64,000 bases of DNA from contig CAKOPG010000003.1 in the NCBI GenBank assembly GCA_934098745.1, positions 25,005 to 89,004 of the forward strand, given 5' to 3'. The notes under the pieces are model-generated. The model searched no databases. It was not told where the DNA came from and saw only the letters and a list, made by a program, of their open reading frames with translations. Position numbers and translations under genes: made by a program. The first letter of the stretch is position 1. Each line of letters starts with the position of its first letter. The DNA is from an uncultured Bacilli bacterium (GTDB taxonomy: Bacteria > Bacillota_I > Bacilli_A > RF39 > UBA660). Below, one piece after another: positions 9,062 to 18,528 of the stretch.

Positions 9062-10821
9062 TTTTTATATTCCTTTCGGATGAATTTGTCTAATTTACTG
9101 AGTAATACTTCCTTTTTAAATGGTCTTACAATATAATCATCAAAACCCATATTCTTATATTCTAAATTATATTCATAACGATTATCTTTAGTAAGTAATA
9201 TTACTGGAGTATTATAATTTCTTATTTCTTTTAATTTATTAAGTAAATCTTCGCCCGTTATTTGCGATAATTTTTCATCTAATAATATTACATCATATTT
9301 ATTCTTACTCTTAATCTTATTTAAACAATCTTTTCCATTTAAAGAAGTATCTATTTCTATTTTACTACCCTTTAACATCTTCTCAATTATCTTGAATGTG
9401 GCTTCATTATCATCTACTACCAAAATCTTCATATTATCATATATCTCATTATATTGTTTCAATTCTTTAGATTGTTCTACTTCCATTAACTGATCCATTA
9501 TTATTTTTACTTTTGTTCCTACTCCATAATTAGAATTTATTAACATTGTACCATTCATTAAAGTAATCATTTTATAAGCTTCATTTAAATTCTTATTGTT
9601 TACTCTTATTTTTTCTAATTCACTACTCTTAATACCAGGTCCAGAATCTTCAATAGTAAATATTAATCTACATATATTATTCTTAATAATTGTATTGACA
9701 TCCATTTCTATATATCCCTTATCCGTATATTTTAAACTATTAGTAAGAATTAAACTTAATACTTTCTTTAAACTAATGCTATCTCCATATAGTATATCCG
9801 GAATATTATGTTCAATATTAGTTCTAAATTCTATATTTTTATTTTGACATATATCGGTATAACTACTGATAATAGTTTTTAGTAATAGTTTTAGATTATA
9901 TTTATTATTATATATCTTTATACTTGAAGCCTCTACTGCTGATATATCAAAAATATCATTCGTCATCATTCTAAATTTAGAAGTTTCACTCTTTATATTT
10001 CTAGCACTCTCTTTATCATCACTAAGATTATCACTATCTATTATTATATCTGCTTCATTATCGATATTTTTAGTAGTCTCTCTAATTTCTTGAGTCATAT
10101 TATATAAAAATAGGGTCTTCTCTTCATTAGCATTATCACTTATTTCTTTGGCATCATGCATTTCCTTTAAAAGTTTCATATCCGGATTTTCTATGGTGAA
10201 ATACATTAAACATGTGATGAAACATTCAGTTGCTGTTATCAAAAGAATTTCTGGTTTTATGAATTGAATTATCATCACTATTATACCTAATATAATAAAA
10301 GCCAGCAAAGGTATTTTTTGGTTAATTTTAGTAACCTTATAATGTTTTATTAGTAAATAAATCATATATAATATATAAATACTAACCAGCAAATATAATA
10401 TTAATACAGCTAATCCAGAAGAATATATCATTCCATTTTTATTAACAATCTTAATAGGTATCAATAAATCCAAAACTGCAAATAAAATAACATTAACAAA
10501 TGATATTTTTTGATGCTGTTTTAATTTATTTTTATTATTTGTAGTGACAGCAAATATATAATCTTTAAAATAAACTATCCAAACAATGAAGTATATTAGG
10601 TATATTTTTGCAATAATTTCATTTTGTAAACTTGTACTACTGGAGCTTAATTGCATTATTATATATCCTATAATATCAATTGTTATTCCTAGATAAGAAG
10701 TAACTAATAATTTTTTATAAATCTTATTTTCGGTATTAGGAATTTTCTTTTTCAAAATATATGCGGCCATTATTAATGTTAAAAATAATAGACAAGACAA
10801 ATTAAAAGCAAAACTAAACAT
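9058..10821 (-). CDS. Hybrid histidine-kinase-like sensor with receiver domain; phospho-acceptor His replaced
   Basis: 587 aa. Six to seven N-terminal membrane segments (about 1-210) form the sensor. The dimerisation helix reads FLYNMTQEIRETTKN, where active kinases have MSHEIR: residue 244 is Gln, codon CAA at 10090-10092. The ATPase domain keeps its N box (LTNSLKYT), G1 (EDSGPGI) and G2 (NSNYGVGTKV). A receiver domain (about 467-587) keeps VVDDNE and the phospho-Asp in VILLDEKL, but the usual Lys of the KPF motif is Arg (VRPF). Autophosphorylation by the normal route looks impossible. No separate response regulator gene is adjacent. Confidence 0.8.
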   Translation of the reverse strand: MFSFAFNLSCLLFLTLIMAAYILKKKIPNTENKIYKKLLVTSYLGITIDIIGYIIMQLSSSSTSLQNEIIAKIYLIYFIVWIVYFKDYIFAVTTNNKNKLKQHQKISFVNVILFAVLDLLIPIKIVNKNGMIYSSGLAVLILYLLVSIYILYMIYLLIKHYKVTKINQKIPLLAFIILGIIVMIIQFIKPEILLITATECFITCLMYFTIENPDMKLLKEMHDAKEISDNANEEKTLFLYNMTQEIRETTKNIDNEADIIIDSDNLSDDKESARNIKSETSKFRMMTNDIFDISAVEASSIKIYNNKYNLKLLLKTIISSYTDICQNKNIEFRTNIEHNIPDILYGDSISLKKVLSLILTNSLKYTDKGYIEMDVNTIIKNNICRLIFTIEDSGPGIKSSELEKIRVNNKNLNEAYKMITLMNGTMLINSNYGVGTKVKIIMDQLMEVEQSKELKQYNEIYDNMKILVVDDNEATFKIIEKMLKGSKIEIDTSLNGKDCLNKIKSKNKYDVILLDEKLSQITGEDLLNKLKEIRNYNTPVILLTKDNRYEYNLEYKNMGFDDYIVRPFKKEVLLSKLDKFIRKEYKK

Positions 10822-10849
10822 CTAACCACTCCTTTATTTTTTTACTATG

Positions 10850-10875
10850 ATACAATAATTATAGCATAATTGTAT
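10850..10875 (-). promoter_or_regulatory. Promoter -10 region with imperfect dyad upstream of the hybrid sensor gene
   Basis: A TATAAT lies inside an imperfect inverted repeat whose outer arms are ATACAAT and ATTGTAT. It could be an operator overlapping the promoter. No good -35 element at the right spacing, so confidence is low. Confidence 0.3.
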
Positions 10876-10886
10876 AATAAAAAAAA

Positions 10887-12770
10887 TCAATATTTAATGA
10901 TTCTTTTTATTTTTTCTAATATTAAATTTTTATTATTTTTTTGAGATGATCTTTCTAAATAATCTTTTTTTATTTGTTTTTTATCTATTTTTCCAGAGGA
11001 AGTTCTAGCTATATCATTTAAAACGACAATTTCTCTTACCGACTCTAATCCTTTAAAATTATCATTTACATATTCCTCAATGTCATTTAGAAAGCATTCA
11101 AAAGTTGGATCTTTAAACTTAATAAAGATTATTGGGACATTTCTTTCTATTTTATCAGGAACTCCCAAAACAACACTAGTATCAATTATTGAACTATATT
11201 TTTCGAGTAATTTATTATTAATTTTTTTTGGTGAAACCTTAAAACCATTTCTAAATATTAATTCTTTTATTCTTTCTGTAATATGAATATATCCAGATTC
11301 ATCAATATATCCGATATCACCAGTATGCAACCAAGTAGTACCATCGCTATGCTTTTTTAACACTAAATTAGTGTCTTCAGAATTATCTAAATATCCTTGC
11401 ATTACTACCGGAGAATTGATACATATTTCGCCTTTTTGACCATATGACAATTCATATTCCTCAGTAAAGTCCTCATTATTCTCATTATATGAAAAAATTG
11501 CGATTGTTGTTAATAAGTGAGGTATGCCAACACTACCATTTTTAACAAATTGACTATGATTACATGCACAAGCTCCAAAACATTCAGATTCACCATATCC
11601 CTGTTCAAGACAAACAGAAACATTATTTTCTTTGAGACGTTTATTAGCAGATTTTTCTAATTCAATACTCATTGAATCTCCACCAGAAACAATATTTTTT
11701 ATAAATTGCCATTGTCTGTTCTTTTTTGACTTAACTATAAATTCAAAATGAAGGGGTCCCATCATAATGTGATTGGGTTTATACTTTGAAATATATTTAT
11801 TTATCTGTTTTTTTACTAAAATAGGAATCATGTAATTTTTAATACCATTACATAATGTTAAATGTTCAAAGGCTGCTCCATAGGATATTGATGGTAATAA
11901 TATATCTAAAATTGTGTCCCCCGGTTCAAAGTCAAAACCACCATTTTCTAACTGGTAATTTGAAGCATATACATTTTTATTAGTAATAATAACCCCTTTT
12001 GAAGTAAGTCCCGTGGTACCACCAGTTTGTTCTATTAATGCAATATCGGATGCACTTCTTTTAACTACTTTTGCAGAAGTATATTTTCCTTTTGCTAAAA
12101 AGTCTGCATAATTGTCTTTTCCATTATTAAGCATATATAAACACTTATATAAACCACTGGAACTTCTTAGTGGACTGATGGTTATTATTGAGTTTTTGCT
12201 TATTTTATTCTCTTCCAATAAGGCTTGGTATTTTTCCAAAATACTATCCATCATAAATACTTGATTGCACTTTGCTTTTTTCAAAATGTTTTCAAAATCT
12301 ACTTCAGAAATGGTTGGCATTATTGGATTAGGAATAGCACCTATTTTACTACATGCATATATTAAATACCTTGCTTCAGGGCAATTAGGTAAAATGATTG
12401 GGACTATTTCATTTTCACATACATTAATGGCTTTTAAAGAATTTGCTACCATATCTATATTATTTAATAATTCATAATAAGTTATTTCTCTTCCTAAATA
12501 TTCTATGGCAATTTCATCTGGGTGATCTTTGGCATATCTATATAATGTTTCATACATACTTAAATTTACTTCTTTATAATTTATTAAAGCGTCTATTGAT
12601 TTATCATCATAATACTTTAACCAAGGCCTATCAATACTGGCATATCCGACCATTGGGCCATACATCTCTCCGGATGATATTTTTCTTAAATATAAATTTC
12701 TTAATTTTTGTTCTTCTTCACTAAGTTCACTTATCTTTTGTTTTAATTTTATTAAATCTTCTTTCTTCAT
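10887..12770 (-). CDS. AMP-forming acyl-CoA/acyl-ACP synthetase-like ligase, 627 aa
   Basis: Member of the adenylating (ANL) superfamily that activates carboxylic acids as acyl-AMP. P-loop EQTGGTTGLTSKGVI, A5-type motif YGESECFG, LHTGDIGYIDESGYI with the ribose-binding Asp, the hinge region RIKELIFRNGFKVSP, and the catalytic Lys in ARTSSGKIDKK are visible. It is paralogous to the ligase at 14436-16175, sharing the PW.KYYD opening. Substrate cannot be read from sequence; no carrier protein or thioesterase gene is next to it. It has its own promoter, about 115 nt of untranslated leader and a strong AAAGGGGGG ribosome-binding site. Confidence 0.85.
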   Translation of the reverse strand: MKKEDLIKLKQKISELSEEEQKLRNLYLRKISSGEMYGPMVGYASIDRPWLKYYDDKSIDALINYKEVNLSMYETLYRYAKDHPDEIAIEYLGREITYYELLNNIDMVANSLKAINVCENEIVPIILPNCPEARYLIYACSKIGAIPNPIMPTISEVDFENILKKAKCNQVFMMDSILEKYQALLEENKISKNSIITISPLRSSSGLYKCLYMLNNGKDNYADFLAKGKYTSAKVVKRSASDIALIEQTGGTTGLTSKGVIITNKNVYASNYQLENGGFDFEPGDTILDILLPSISYGAAFEHLTLCNGIKNYMIPILVKKQINKYISKYKPNHIMMGPLHFEFIVKSKKNRQWQFIKNIVSGGDSMSIELEKSANKRLKENNVSVCLEQGYGESECFGACACNHSQFVKNGSVGIPHLLTTIAIFSYNENNEDFTEEYELSYGQKGEICINSPVVMQGYLDNSEDTNLVLKKHSDGTTWLHTGDIGYIDESGYIHITERIKELIFRNGFKVSPKKINNKLLEKYSSIIDTSVVLGVPDKIERNVPIIFIKFKDPTFECFLNDIEEYVNDNFKGLESVREIVVLNDIARTSSGKIDKKQIKKDYLERSSQKNNKNLILEKIKRIIKY

Positions 12771-12863
12771 AATATCCCCCCTTTAACTAGAGTATGTATT
12801 TTAAATGGTATTTTCTGTTATGTTATTTTAGTACCCTATAAACTGTTTTTCGTGACTTATTGG

Positions 12864-12878
12864 TGTATATTATAACAT
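12864..12878 (-). promoter_or_regulatory. Extended -10 promoter of the 627-aa ligase gene
   Basis: Minus strand TATGTTATAAT (TGn extension plus TATAAT) with only a weak -35. The roughly 115-nt leader that follows has a small GGTA/TACC hairpin but no riboswitch motif that I recognise. Confidence 0.5.
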
Positions 12879-12905
12879 ATTTTAGTTTTAAAAAAAAGAA
12901 ATATA

Positions 12906-13595
12906 TTATCTATTGCGACGATATTTCTTTTCATATAGTTTTTTGAATTTTTCAACACGTAATTTGGCATTGGGAAATGATTCAACAAATCTTTTGGTTA
13001 ATTTAGAATGATGAATTAGATATTCTCTTACTTTTTTATTCATTTCTTCGGTATCATCTTTAAAGTTATCTACACCGGCTTTGCGATATTTTAATACTAC
13101 TAAAAATGATATTATTAGGTCAGTAAAGAAAATAATCATTAAAACTATTCCCAAGATAATTATTAATTTTTCACTACCTTTATTTAAGATAGATGTAAAG
13201 AAGGGGTTAATAACATACATTATTAGTAAGCCTCCTAGTCCAAATGGGGCAGCGGTTTCTAAGCATATACGACCATTAATATTAAATTTTTGGTTACTAT
13301 AATCCCACCATCTGGCATTAAATAATTCTTCCATTAAAAGACTTGTTAAGTATTCAACAGCCATGCAAATAACCATAGCAAGGATGAATAATACAAGGAA
13401 ATTTTCGGTATAATTTTTTAGTAAAAAGATTATTAAGAGTACTCCTGTTCCATATATTGGGCAATATGGTCCTATCATAAAGCCACGATTAATGAATCTT
13501 TTGTGTTTTACATAGGCATTTATGACTTCCATTATCCAACCTAGAAAAGCATACATTAGATACAGTAAAAATAAGTAACATATTTTGTATAACAT
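12906..13595 (-). CDS. Putative ABC transporter permease (CmpB/PF06541 family)
   Basis: 229 aa with five to six membrane segments. Family hallmarks are YAFLGWIMEV near the N-terminus, the RGFMIGPYCPIYGTG loop, EYLTSLLMEELF and ARWWDYS. The family is widespread in Firmicutes and annotated as a transporter permease, but no ATPase partner is adjacent and the function is unproven. It is the last gene of the tyrS operon, starting 2 nt after folD, and it ends in a basic Arg/Lys tail. Confidence 0.8.
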   Translation of the reverse strand: MLYKICYLFLLYLMYAFLGWIMEVINAYVKHKRFINRGFMIGPYCPIYGTGVLLIIFLLKNYTENFLVLFILAMVICMAVEYLTSLLMEELFNARWWDYSNQKFNINGRICLETAAPFGLGGLLIMYVINPFFTSILNKGSEKLIIILGIVLMIIFFTDLIISFLVVLKYRKAGVDNFKDDTEEMNKKVREYLIHHSKLTKRFVESFPNAKLRVEKFKKLYEKKYRRNR

Positions 13596-13597
13596 AG

Positions 13598-14449
13598 TTA
13601 TTTTCCCTCCTGCATATTATATGCTTTTAAGATATTTGTTCCAAGCATAGCAACGGTCATGGGCCCAACACCACCGGGAACTTTAGTAATATACTTTACT
13701 TTGGGGGCGACTTCTTCAAAAGAAACATCACCACATATGCCACTATCTAATCTGTTGATACCAACATCAATAATAGTAGCATTTTCTTTAACCATATCTT
13801 TGGTAATAAAATTAGGAATACCAACACAAACTACTAAAATATCAGCATTTTTAGTATATTTTGATAAGTCTTTGGTTTTAGAGTGACAAGTTGTAACGGT
13901 AGCACCGGCATTTAGGAGCATGGCACTCATTGGTTTTCCTACTAAATTACTACGGCCAATTACTACAGCATCAGCACCACTTATTGTTATATGATATCTT
14001 TTTAATAATTCCATTACACCGTATGGGGTACAGGAATATAAGGCATCTTTATTATGAAACAACAATCCAGCATTATAATCATTTAAACCATCAACGTCTT
14101 TTTCTTTAATAACGGCATTTTGAATAATAGAAGTATCAATATGACTAGGTAAAGGCATTTGTACCATAATACCATGAACTTTTTTATCATTATTGAGTTT
14201 TTCAATTTCTTTTAATAGTTCATCAGTGGTAATATTTTCATCAAACGATATATGCCAGTAATTATAACCAATGTAAGTAGCCATTTTAGCTTTTTGTTTA
14301 ATATAAATATTACTTGCTTCATTATTTCCGACTTGAATGACAGCAAAACCTGGTTTAATTTTTAATTGGGAAACTTTTTCTTTTAATTCTTCTAAGATGT
14401 TAGCTTTTATTTTTTTTCCATCAATAAGTGTATAGTTATTTTCTTTCAT
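13598..14449 (-). CDS. folD: Bifunctional methylenetetrahydrofolate dehydrogenase/cyclohydrolase
   Basis: 283 aa, normal length. FolD interconverts methylene-, methenyl- and formyl-tetrahydrofolate with NADP. YIKQKAKMATYIGY carries the catalytic Lys, GIMVQMPLPSHI is the substrate loop, DVDGL follows, VIGRSNLVGKPMSAMLL is the nucleotide-binding turn and PGGVGPMTVAML closes the fold. It supplies formyl-THF for fMet-tRNA (see fmt) and purine synthesis. The start overlaps the end of the upstream ligase gene by 14 nt. Confidence 0.95.
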   Translation of the reverse strand: MKENNYTLIDGKKIKANILEELKEKVSQLKIKPGFAVIQVGNNEASNIYIKQKAKMATYIGYNYWHISFDENITTDELLKEIEKLNNDKKVHGIMVQMPLPSHIDTSIIQNAVIKEKDVDGLNDYNAGLLFHNKDALYSCTPYGVMELLKRYHITISGADAVVIGRSNLVGKPMSAMLLNAGATVTTCHSKTKDLSKYTKNADILVVCVGIPNFITKDMVKENATIIDVGINRLDSGICGDVSFEEVAPKVKYITKVPGGVGPMTVAMLGTNILKAYNMQEGK

Positions 14450-16175
14450 TATTCAACTCCTTATATGAGACTTTACCTACTAATGTTTTAGGTAGTTCTT
14501 GACGATATTCATATTCGTAAGGCCAAGAATATCTAGCAAGATTCTCTTCACAGTATTTTTTTATTTGTTTTTTTATGCTATTGGTTAATTTTATATCTTC
14601 TTTTAAAACTATAAAGGCTTTTACAACTTGTTTTTTATATGGATGAGGAATGCCTATAATAGCACAGGTATCAATATATTGATTTTTAGAAATTATATTT
14701 TCGACATAACTTGGGTATATATTATAACCACTGGAGATAACTAATCTTTTTAAACGTTGTTTAAAATAGATAAAACCATCTTCATCAACAGAGCCAATGT
14801 CTCCAGTATGAAGCCATATTTTACCATCTAGATGTCTTATTAGGGTTTTATTGGTTTCTTCTTTATTATTTAGATAGCCTTTCATAACAGTTGGTCCACT
14901 GATACATATTTCGCCTTCTTTGTGTGGAGGTACTTCTTTGGTGGTACCAATTTCGACAATTTTGAAGTCCATATCAGGTAGCGGAATGCCTATGGAATTT
15001 GGACGATATTCATATCTTGGATTTAAGCAACAAGCTCCAGTACTTTCTGTTAGACCATAACCACAACGTATTTTAGCTTTAGAACCATGTTCTAGTAAGT
15101 AAGCATCAACTATTTTTTTAAATTCAGGATCGAGAATGTCTCCACCACTTACTACGCAATTTAAGCTAGATAGATCTTTTTTGCCTAATTTATTTTTTAA
15201 AAGGGCTTCATATAGTGTAGGAACTCCGGTTATGAAATTAGGACGATGTTTTTTTAGGAGATTACCAAATTTTTTAGGGCTAAAATCAGGAACTAGGATA
15301 ACTTTCATACCTATATATAGTGGTGTATGAATGCTTACGCCAAGGCCAAAACCATGAAATATTGGTAATATTGCTAGGATGGAATCTCCGGCTTTAGAGG
15401 GGTCACACATGATATGACACTGCATGGCAAGGGCATTAAAATTACGATTTGTTAAAATTATGCCTTTAGGGTTACCTGTAGTACCACCACTGTATAAGAT
15501 AACAGCTTCATCATTAGGTTTCCTTTTACACGGAGTAAATTCTTTAAAATATATTCCCATTTTTTTAAGGTTGTTATAAAAGATAGCACGTTCATTTTTT
15601 TTTATTTTATTCTTACGCCCTGAGAAGAACCAATACATTGCTCTTTTAAAATTACTCATATCATCAGATACACTACTGACAATTATTTTTTCTACTTTGG
15701 TGTTATCGACAATTTGCATTAATTTATCATAGGCTAAATCAATAATTAAAATATATTTACTATTTGATTCATTCAGGTAAAATTCAATTTCGTTTTTGCT
15801 TGATAATGGATGAATCATATTAGCAGTAGCTCCCAACATATTAATGGCATAAAAAGTTATTATAGCCGCAGGAGTATTAGGCATACAGATAGTTACACGA
15901 TCTCCAGAGCTAACACCAAGTTCGGTTAGGGAACTAGCCATTTTTTTAATTTTAATAATAAATTCTTTATAGGTTACTTTCTTTCCATAGTATTCGTAAG
16001 CAAAGTTATAAGGATAAGATTCAGCGGTTTTATTAATTAATTCAAATAATGTTAAATCTGGATAATTAATTTTTTTGGTATTGTCATAGTATTTATACCA
16101 TGGTTCTTTAGCACTTATTTTATCAATAACATCATTGATTAGTTTATTTATTCTTATTAATATCGACTTTAGCAT
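14436..16175 (-). CDS. AMP-forming acyl ligase, 579 aa, paired with an acyltransferase gene
   Basis: ANL-superfamily ligase: P-loop ILYSGGTTGNPKGIILT, YGLTESTGACC, LHTGDIGSVDEDGFI, hinge LKRLVISSGYNIYPS and catalytic Lys in KTLVGKVSYKEL. Closest in style to long-chain fatty acid CoA ligases. I start at the ATG at 16175; an in-frame GTG at 16181 is too close to the GGAGG site. Its 5' end overlaps the acyltransferase gene by 32 nt, which argues that the two act together: one activates an acid, the other moves the acyl group. The substrate is unknown. Confidence 0.85.
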   Translation of the reverse strand: MLKSILIRINKLINDVIDKISAKEPWYKYYDNTKKINYPDLTLFELINKTAESYPYNFAYEYYGKKVTYKEFIIKIKKMASSLTELGVSSGDRVTICMPNTPAAIITFYAINMLGATANMIHPLSSKNEIEFYLNESNSKYILIIDLAYDKLMQIVDNTKVEKIIVSSVSDDMSNFKRAMYWFFSGRKNKIKKNERAIFYNNLKKMGIYFKEFTPCKRKPNDEAVILYSGGTTGNPKGIILTNRNFNALAMQCHIMCDPSKAGDSILAILPIFHGFGLGVSIHTPLYIGMKVILVPDFSPKKFGNLLKKHRPNFITGVPTLYEALLKNKLGKKDLSSLNCVVSGGDILDPEFKKIVDAYLLEHGSKAKIRCGYGLTESTGACCLNPRYEYRPNSIGIPLPDMDFKIVEIGTTKEVPPHKEGEICISGPTVMKGYLNNKEETNKTLIRHLDGKIWLHTGDIGSVDEDGFIYFKQRLKRLVISSGYNIYPSYVENIISKNQYIDTCAIIGIPHPYKKQVVKAFIVLKEDIKLTNSIKKQIKKYCEENLARYSWPYEYEYRQELPKTLVGKVSYKELNNERK

Positions 16176-17007
16176 TAGCACAATCCTCCAACAACTCAGG
16201 ATTTTTTAAGATATATTCTAACATATTGACACATTTTGCAAAATATACACCATCGGCTATACGTTCATCTAGGCAAATACCAAAATTACAAATACTTCTT
16301 TTTTCTATTTTGCCATTAATGACAACTGGTTTTTCAGTAATTTCTCCAATGGTACATACGATAGAACAGGTACCAAAATTGGTTAAGTTATGGTAAATGC
16401 CATCACAGTGAATACTGCCGAGATTAGATACTAGGACACTACTATGATAGACGCTTTCTTTGGTTAGAGATGATGGTATTAAATCGTGATTATCTAATTT
16501 ACAAATTATCCATACAATAAAGTTCATGATAAATTTGGGAAGTTTTCCTAGGAAAGATACTAAGCCATCGGCACTGTTGGATTTATTGGAGCGGATTTTT
16601 TTAACGTCACCACGTATTTTTTCGGATAATGAATTTACATTATCATCTTCTGACACTTTGATAACAGCCATACATTCGGTAGAATCATCCGTGAATTCTG
16701 GTTTTGCCACGAAGGATAATGATACTTCATTTCGTTCATATTTTTCGCCACCAATAATAAATCTATTTAAATAATGATTGTTATATAGAACTTTGGCCAT
16801 GGCCATGGAAAAAAGATGAAAATATGTCATTTTTTCATTTTCTTTTTTCTTTTTTTGCATATAACTAACTAGGTTAGTAACATCGATATCTCTTGATATA
16901 TATACTTCGGCTTCACTTCTTTTTTTCTTTAAGCAATATAGAAAACGATCAAAGCCATTCATACGAATTCTAGTGCCATCTTTTCGATCACGTAATCTTT
17001 TTTTCAT
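16144..17007 (-). CDS. CAT/2-oxoacid-dehydrogenase E2-fold acyltransferase-like protein
   Basis: 287 aa, lacking lipoyl and E1-binding domains. The C-terminal part resembles the E2 catalytic domain: VLVSNLGSIHCDGIYHNLTNFGTCS, then LDERIADGVYFAKCVNML, then ILKNPELL. In chloramphenicol acetyltransferase and E2 enzymes this place reads HxxxDG with a catalytic His; here the residue is Glu (codon GAA at 16264-16266). Either the chemistry differs or the protein is not catalytic. An N-terminal FDRFLYCLKKKR segment is basic. It lies 7 nt after tyrS and overlaps the ligase gene. Confidence 0.65.
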   Translation of the reverse strand: MKKRLRDRKDGTRIRMNGFDRFLYCLKKKRSEAEVYISRDIDVTNLVSYMQKKKKENEKMTYFHLFSMAMAKVLYNNHYLNRFIIGGEKYERNEVSLSFVAKPEFTDDSTECMAVIKVSEDDNVNSLSEKIRGDVKKIRSNKSNSADGLVSFLGKLPKFIMNFIVWIICKLDNHDLIPSSLTKESVYHSSVLVSNLGSIHCDGIYHNLTNFGTCSIVCTIGEITEKPVVINGKIEKRSICNFGICLDERIADGVYFAKCVNMLEYILKNPELLEDCANAKVDINKNK

Positions 17008-17014
17008 ACTTCAC

Positions 17015-18241
17015 CTACTTCAATGATCCGATATAGTAATTCTTTTTACCACGTCTTACAATTATATAAGTATCTTCAATAAAATCATTTTGGCTAATTA
17101 TATATTCTGGATCAGTTATTTTATTACCATTTATACTTATAGCATTATTAGTAATAAATTCTTTGGCTTCTCTTTTACTCGAAGCTATTCCCATATTAAT
17201 TAATAAATCTGTAATAGAGATGGACGTATCAACAGGTATTTTGTTATAACCACTGAATAATTCTTCAATTTCTTTTAAGCCTAAAGAAGTAAATTCACCG
17301 GTAAATAAGGCTTCACTCATTTTAACAGCTTTATTGTATTCTTCTTCACCATGTAAATCTGTAATGATTTCTCTGGCTAAAGCTTTATGGGCTTCCCTTA
17401 AATGAGGATTAGCATTGTGTTTTTTCTCTAATTCTTCGATTTCTTCTTTAGTTAAGAAAGTTAGCATTTTTAAATATTTAATAATCATGGAATCTTCTAA
17501 GTTAATTAAATATTGATATAATTCATAAGATGAAGTTTTGTTAATATCTAACCATAGAGCATTACCTTCTGTTTTACCAAATTTAACGCCATTGCTATCA
17601 GTAACTAGAGGCATAACCATGCCATATATTTCTTTACCTAATTTTTTTCTAACTAATTCAATACCTGATGTAATATTTCCCCATTGATCAGAGCCAGCTA
17701 CTTGAAGGGTACATCCTCTTGTTTCATATAGATGCATAAAATCTAAGGCTTGTAAAATCATATAGGAAAATTCAGCATAAGTAATACCACTTTCAAGTCT
17801 TGATTTTACTTTATCTTTAGCAAGCATATAATTAATATTAAAATATTTTCCATAATCTCTTAGAAAATCAATAACATTGATATCTTTAGTCCAATCATAA
17901 TTATTAACTACTTCAAAACCAAATATTTTTTCAGCTTGGGCTTTTAAGCCTTTAAAGTTATGTTCTACTTCTTCTTTTGATATCATTGGTCTTTCAGCAG
18001 TTGGTTTAGGATCACCAATCAATCCGGTAGCTCCTCCTACTAACAAGATTGGTTTATGTCCGGCTTTAGCTAGTCTTTTGCTAATTAAAAATGATGAATA
18101 ATGTCCAATATGCATAGAATCTGCGGTGGGGTCAGTTCCTATATAGAATGTTAAACTCTCATTATTTAGTTTATCTATTAGGGCTTCATCACTAATATCT
18201 TGAATTAATCCTCTCCATTTTAAATCTTCATATAAAGTCAT
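17015..18241 (-). CDS. tyrS: Tyrosyl-tRNA synthetase
   Basis: 408 aa class I synthetase charging tRNA-Tyr. The HIGH-type signature is PTADSMHIGHYSSFL (about 39-53) and the KMSKS-type loop is KFGKTEGNALW; AGSDQWGNI binds tyrosine. The C-terminal 65 residues form an S4-like RNA-binding domain (INMGIASSKREAKEFI). Length is normal. It heads an operon of five genes and is preceded by a T-box leader, so the four downstream genes probably also respond to tyrosine charging unless internal promoters exist. Confidence 0.97.
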   Translation of the reverse strand: MTLYEDLKWRGLIQDISDEALIDKLNNESLTFYIGTDPTADSMHIGHYSSFLISKRLAKAGHKPILLVGGATGLIGDPKPTAERPMISKEEVEHNFKGLKAQAEKIFGFEVVNNYDWTKDINVIDFLRDYGKYFNINYMLAKDKVKSRLESGITYAEFSYMILQALDFMHLYETRGCTLQVAGSDQWGNITSGIELVRKKLGKEIYGMVMPLVTDSNGVKFGKTEGNALWLDINKTSSYELYQYLINLEDSMIIKYLKMLTFLTKEEIEELEKKHNANPHLREAHKALAREIITDLHGEEEYNKAVKMSEALFTGEFTSLGLKEIEELFSGYNKIPVDTSISITDLLINMGIASSKREAKEFITNNAISINGNKITDPEYIISQNDFIEDTYIIVRRGKKNYYIGSLK

Positions 18242-18249
18242 ATTATCTC

Positions 18250-18484
18250 CTCTTTTCTTAATTTGTGGGTAATTATCTTTTTGAAAAGAAAAAGAACGAT
18301 ACCAAAGGAGTCAAGATATGACGGTACCATCCTTTTATTTTCTTAATTAGATAACGGTTTTACCCGGTTTAGCTAGAAAAATGTAATTCATTATTTTAAA
18401 TATATTAGTTTACACCAAACACTAACTCTCTTTAATTATTTAGAAATAATTACTGCTTTTTTTCTAATACTAAATAAACTTATA
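18250..18484 (-). promoter_or_regulatory. T-box riboswitch leader of the tyrS operon
   Basis: Minus-strand leader of about 235 nt. It has the AGAGAG...GGTGTAAAC Stem I features, a GAATTAC stretch that can supply a Tyr (TAC) specifier codon, and the T-box sequence GGATGGTACCGTCA (18319-18332). AAAGGA/TCCTTT pairing then forms a terminator followed by a TTCTTTTTCTTTT run before the tyrS ribosome-binding site. This is transcription attenuation responding to uncharged tRNA-Tyr. Confidence 0.85.
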
Positions 18485-18489
18485 GTTAG

Positions 18490-18518
18490 ATTATAACAAA
18501 GTTATTAAAAATTATCAA
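18490..18518 (-). promoter_or_regulatory. SigA promoter of the tyrS operon
   Basis: Minus strand TTGATA, 17-nt spacer, TATAAT, just upstream of the T-box leader. Confidence 0.85.
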
Positions 18519-18528
18519 GATGTTAAAT

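Noticed and set aside
12780..12860. Riboswitch in the leader of the 627-aa ligase
   Set aside because: The leader is long enough but I see no T-box, purine, SAM, TPP or c-di-GMP motif.
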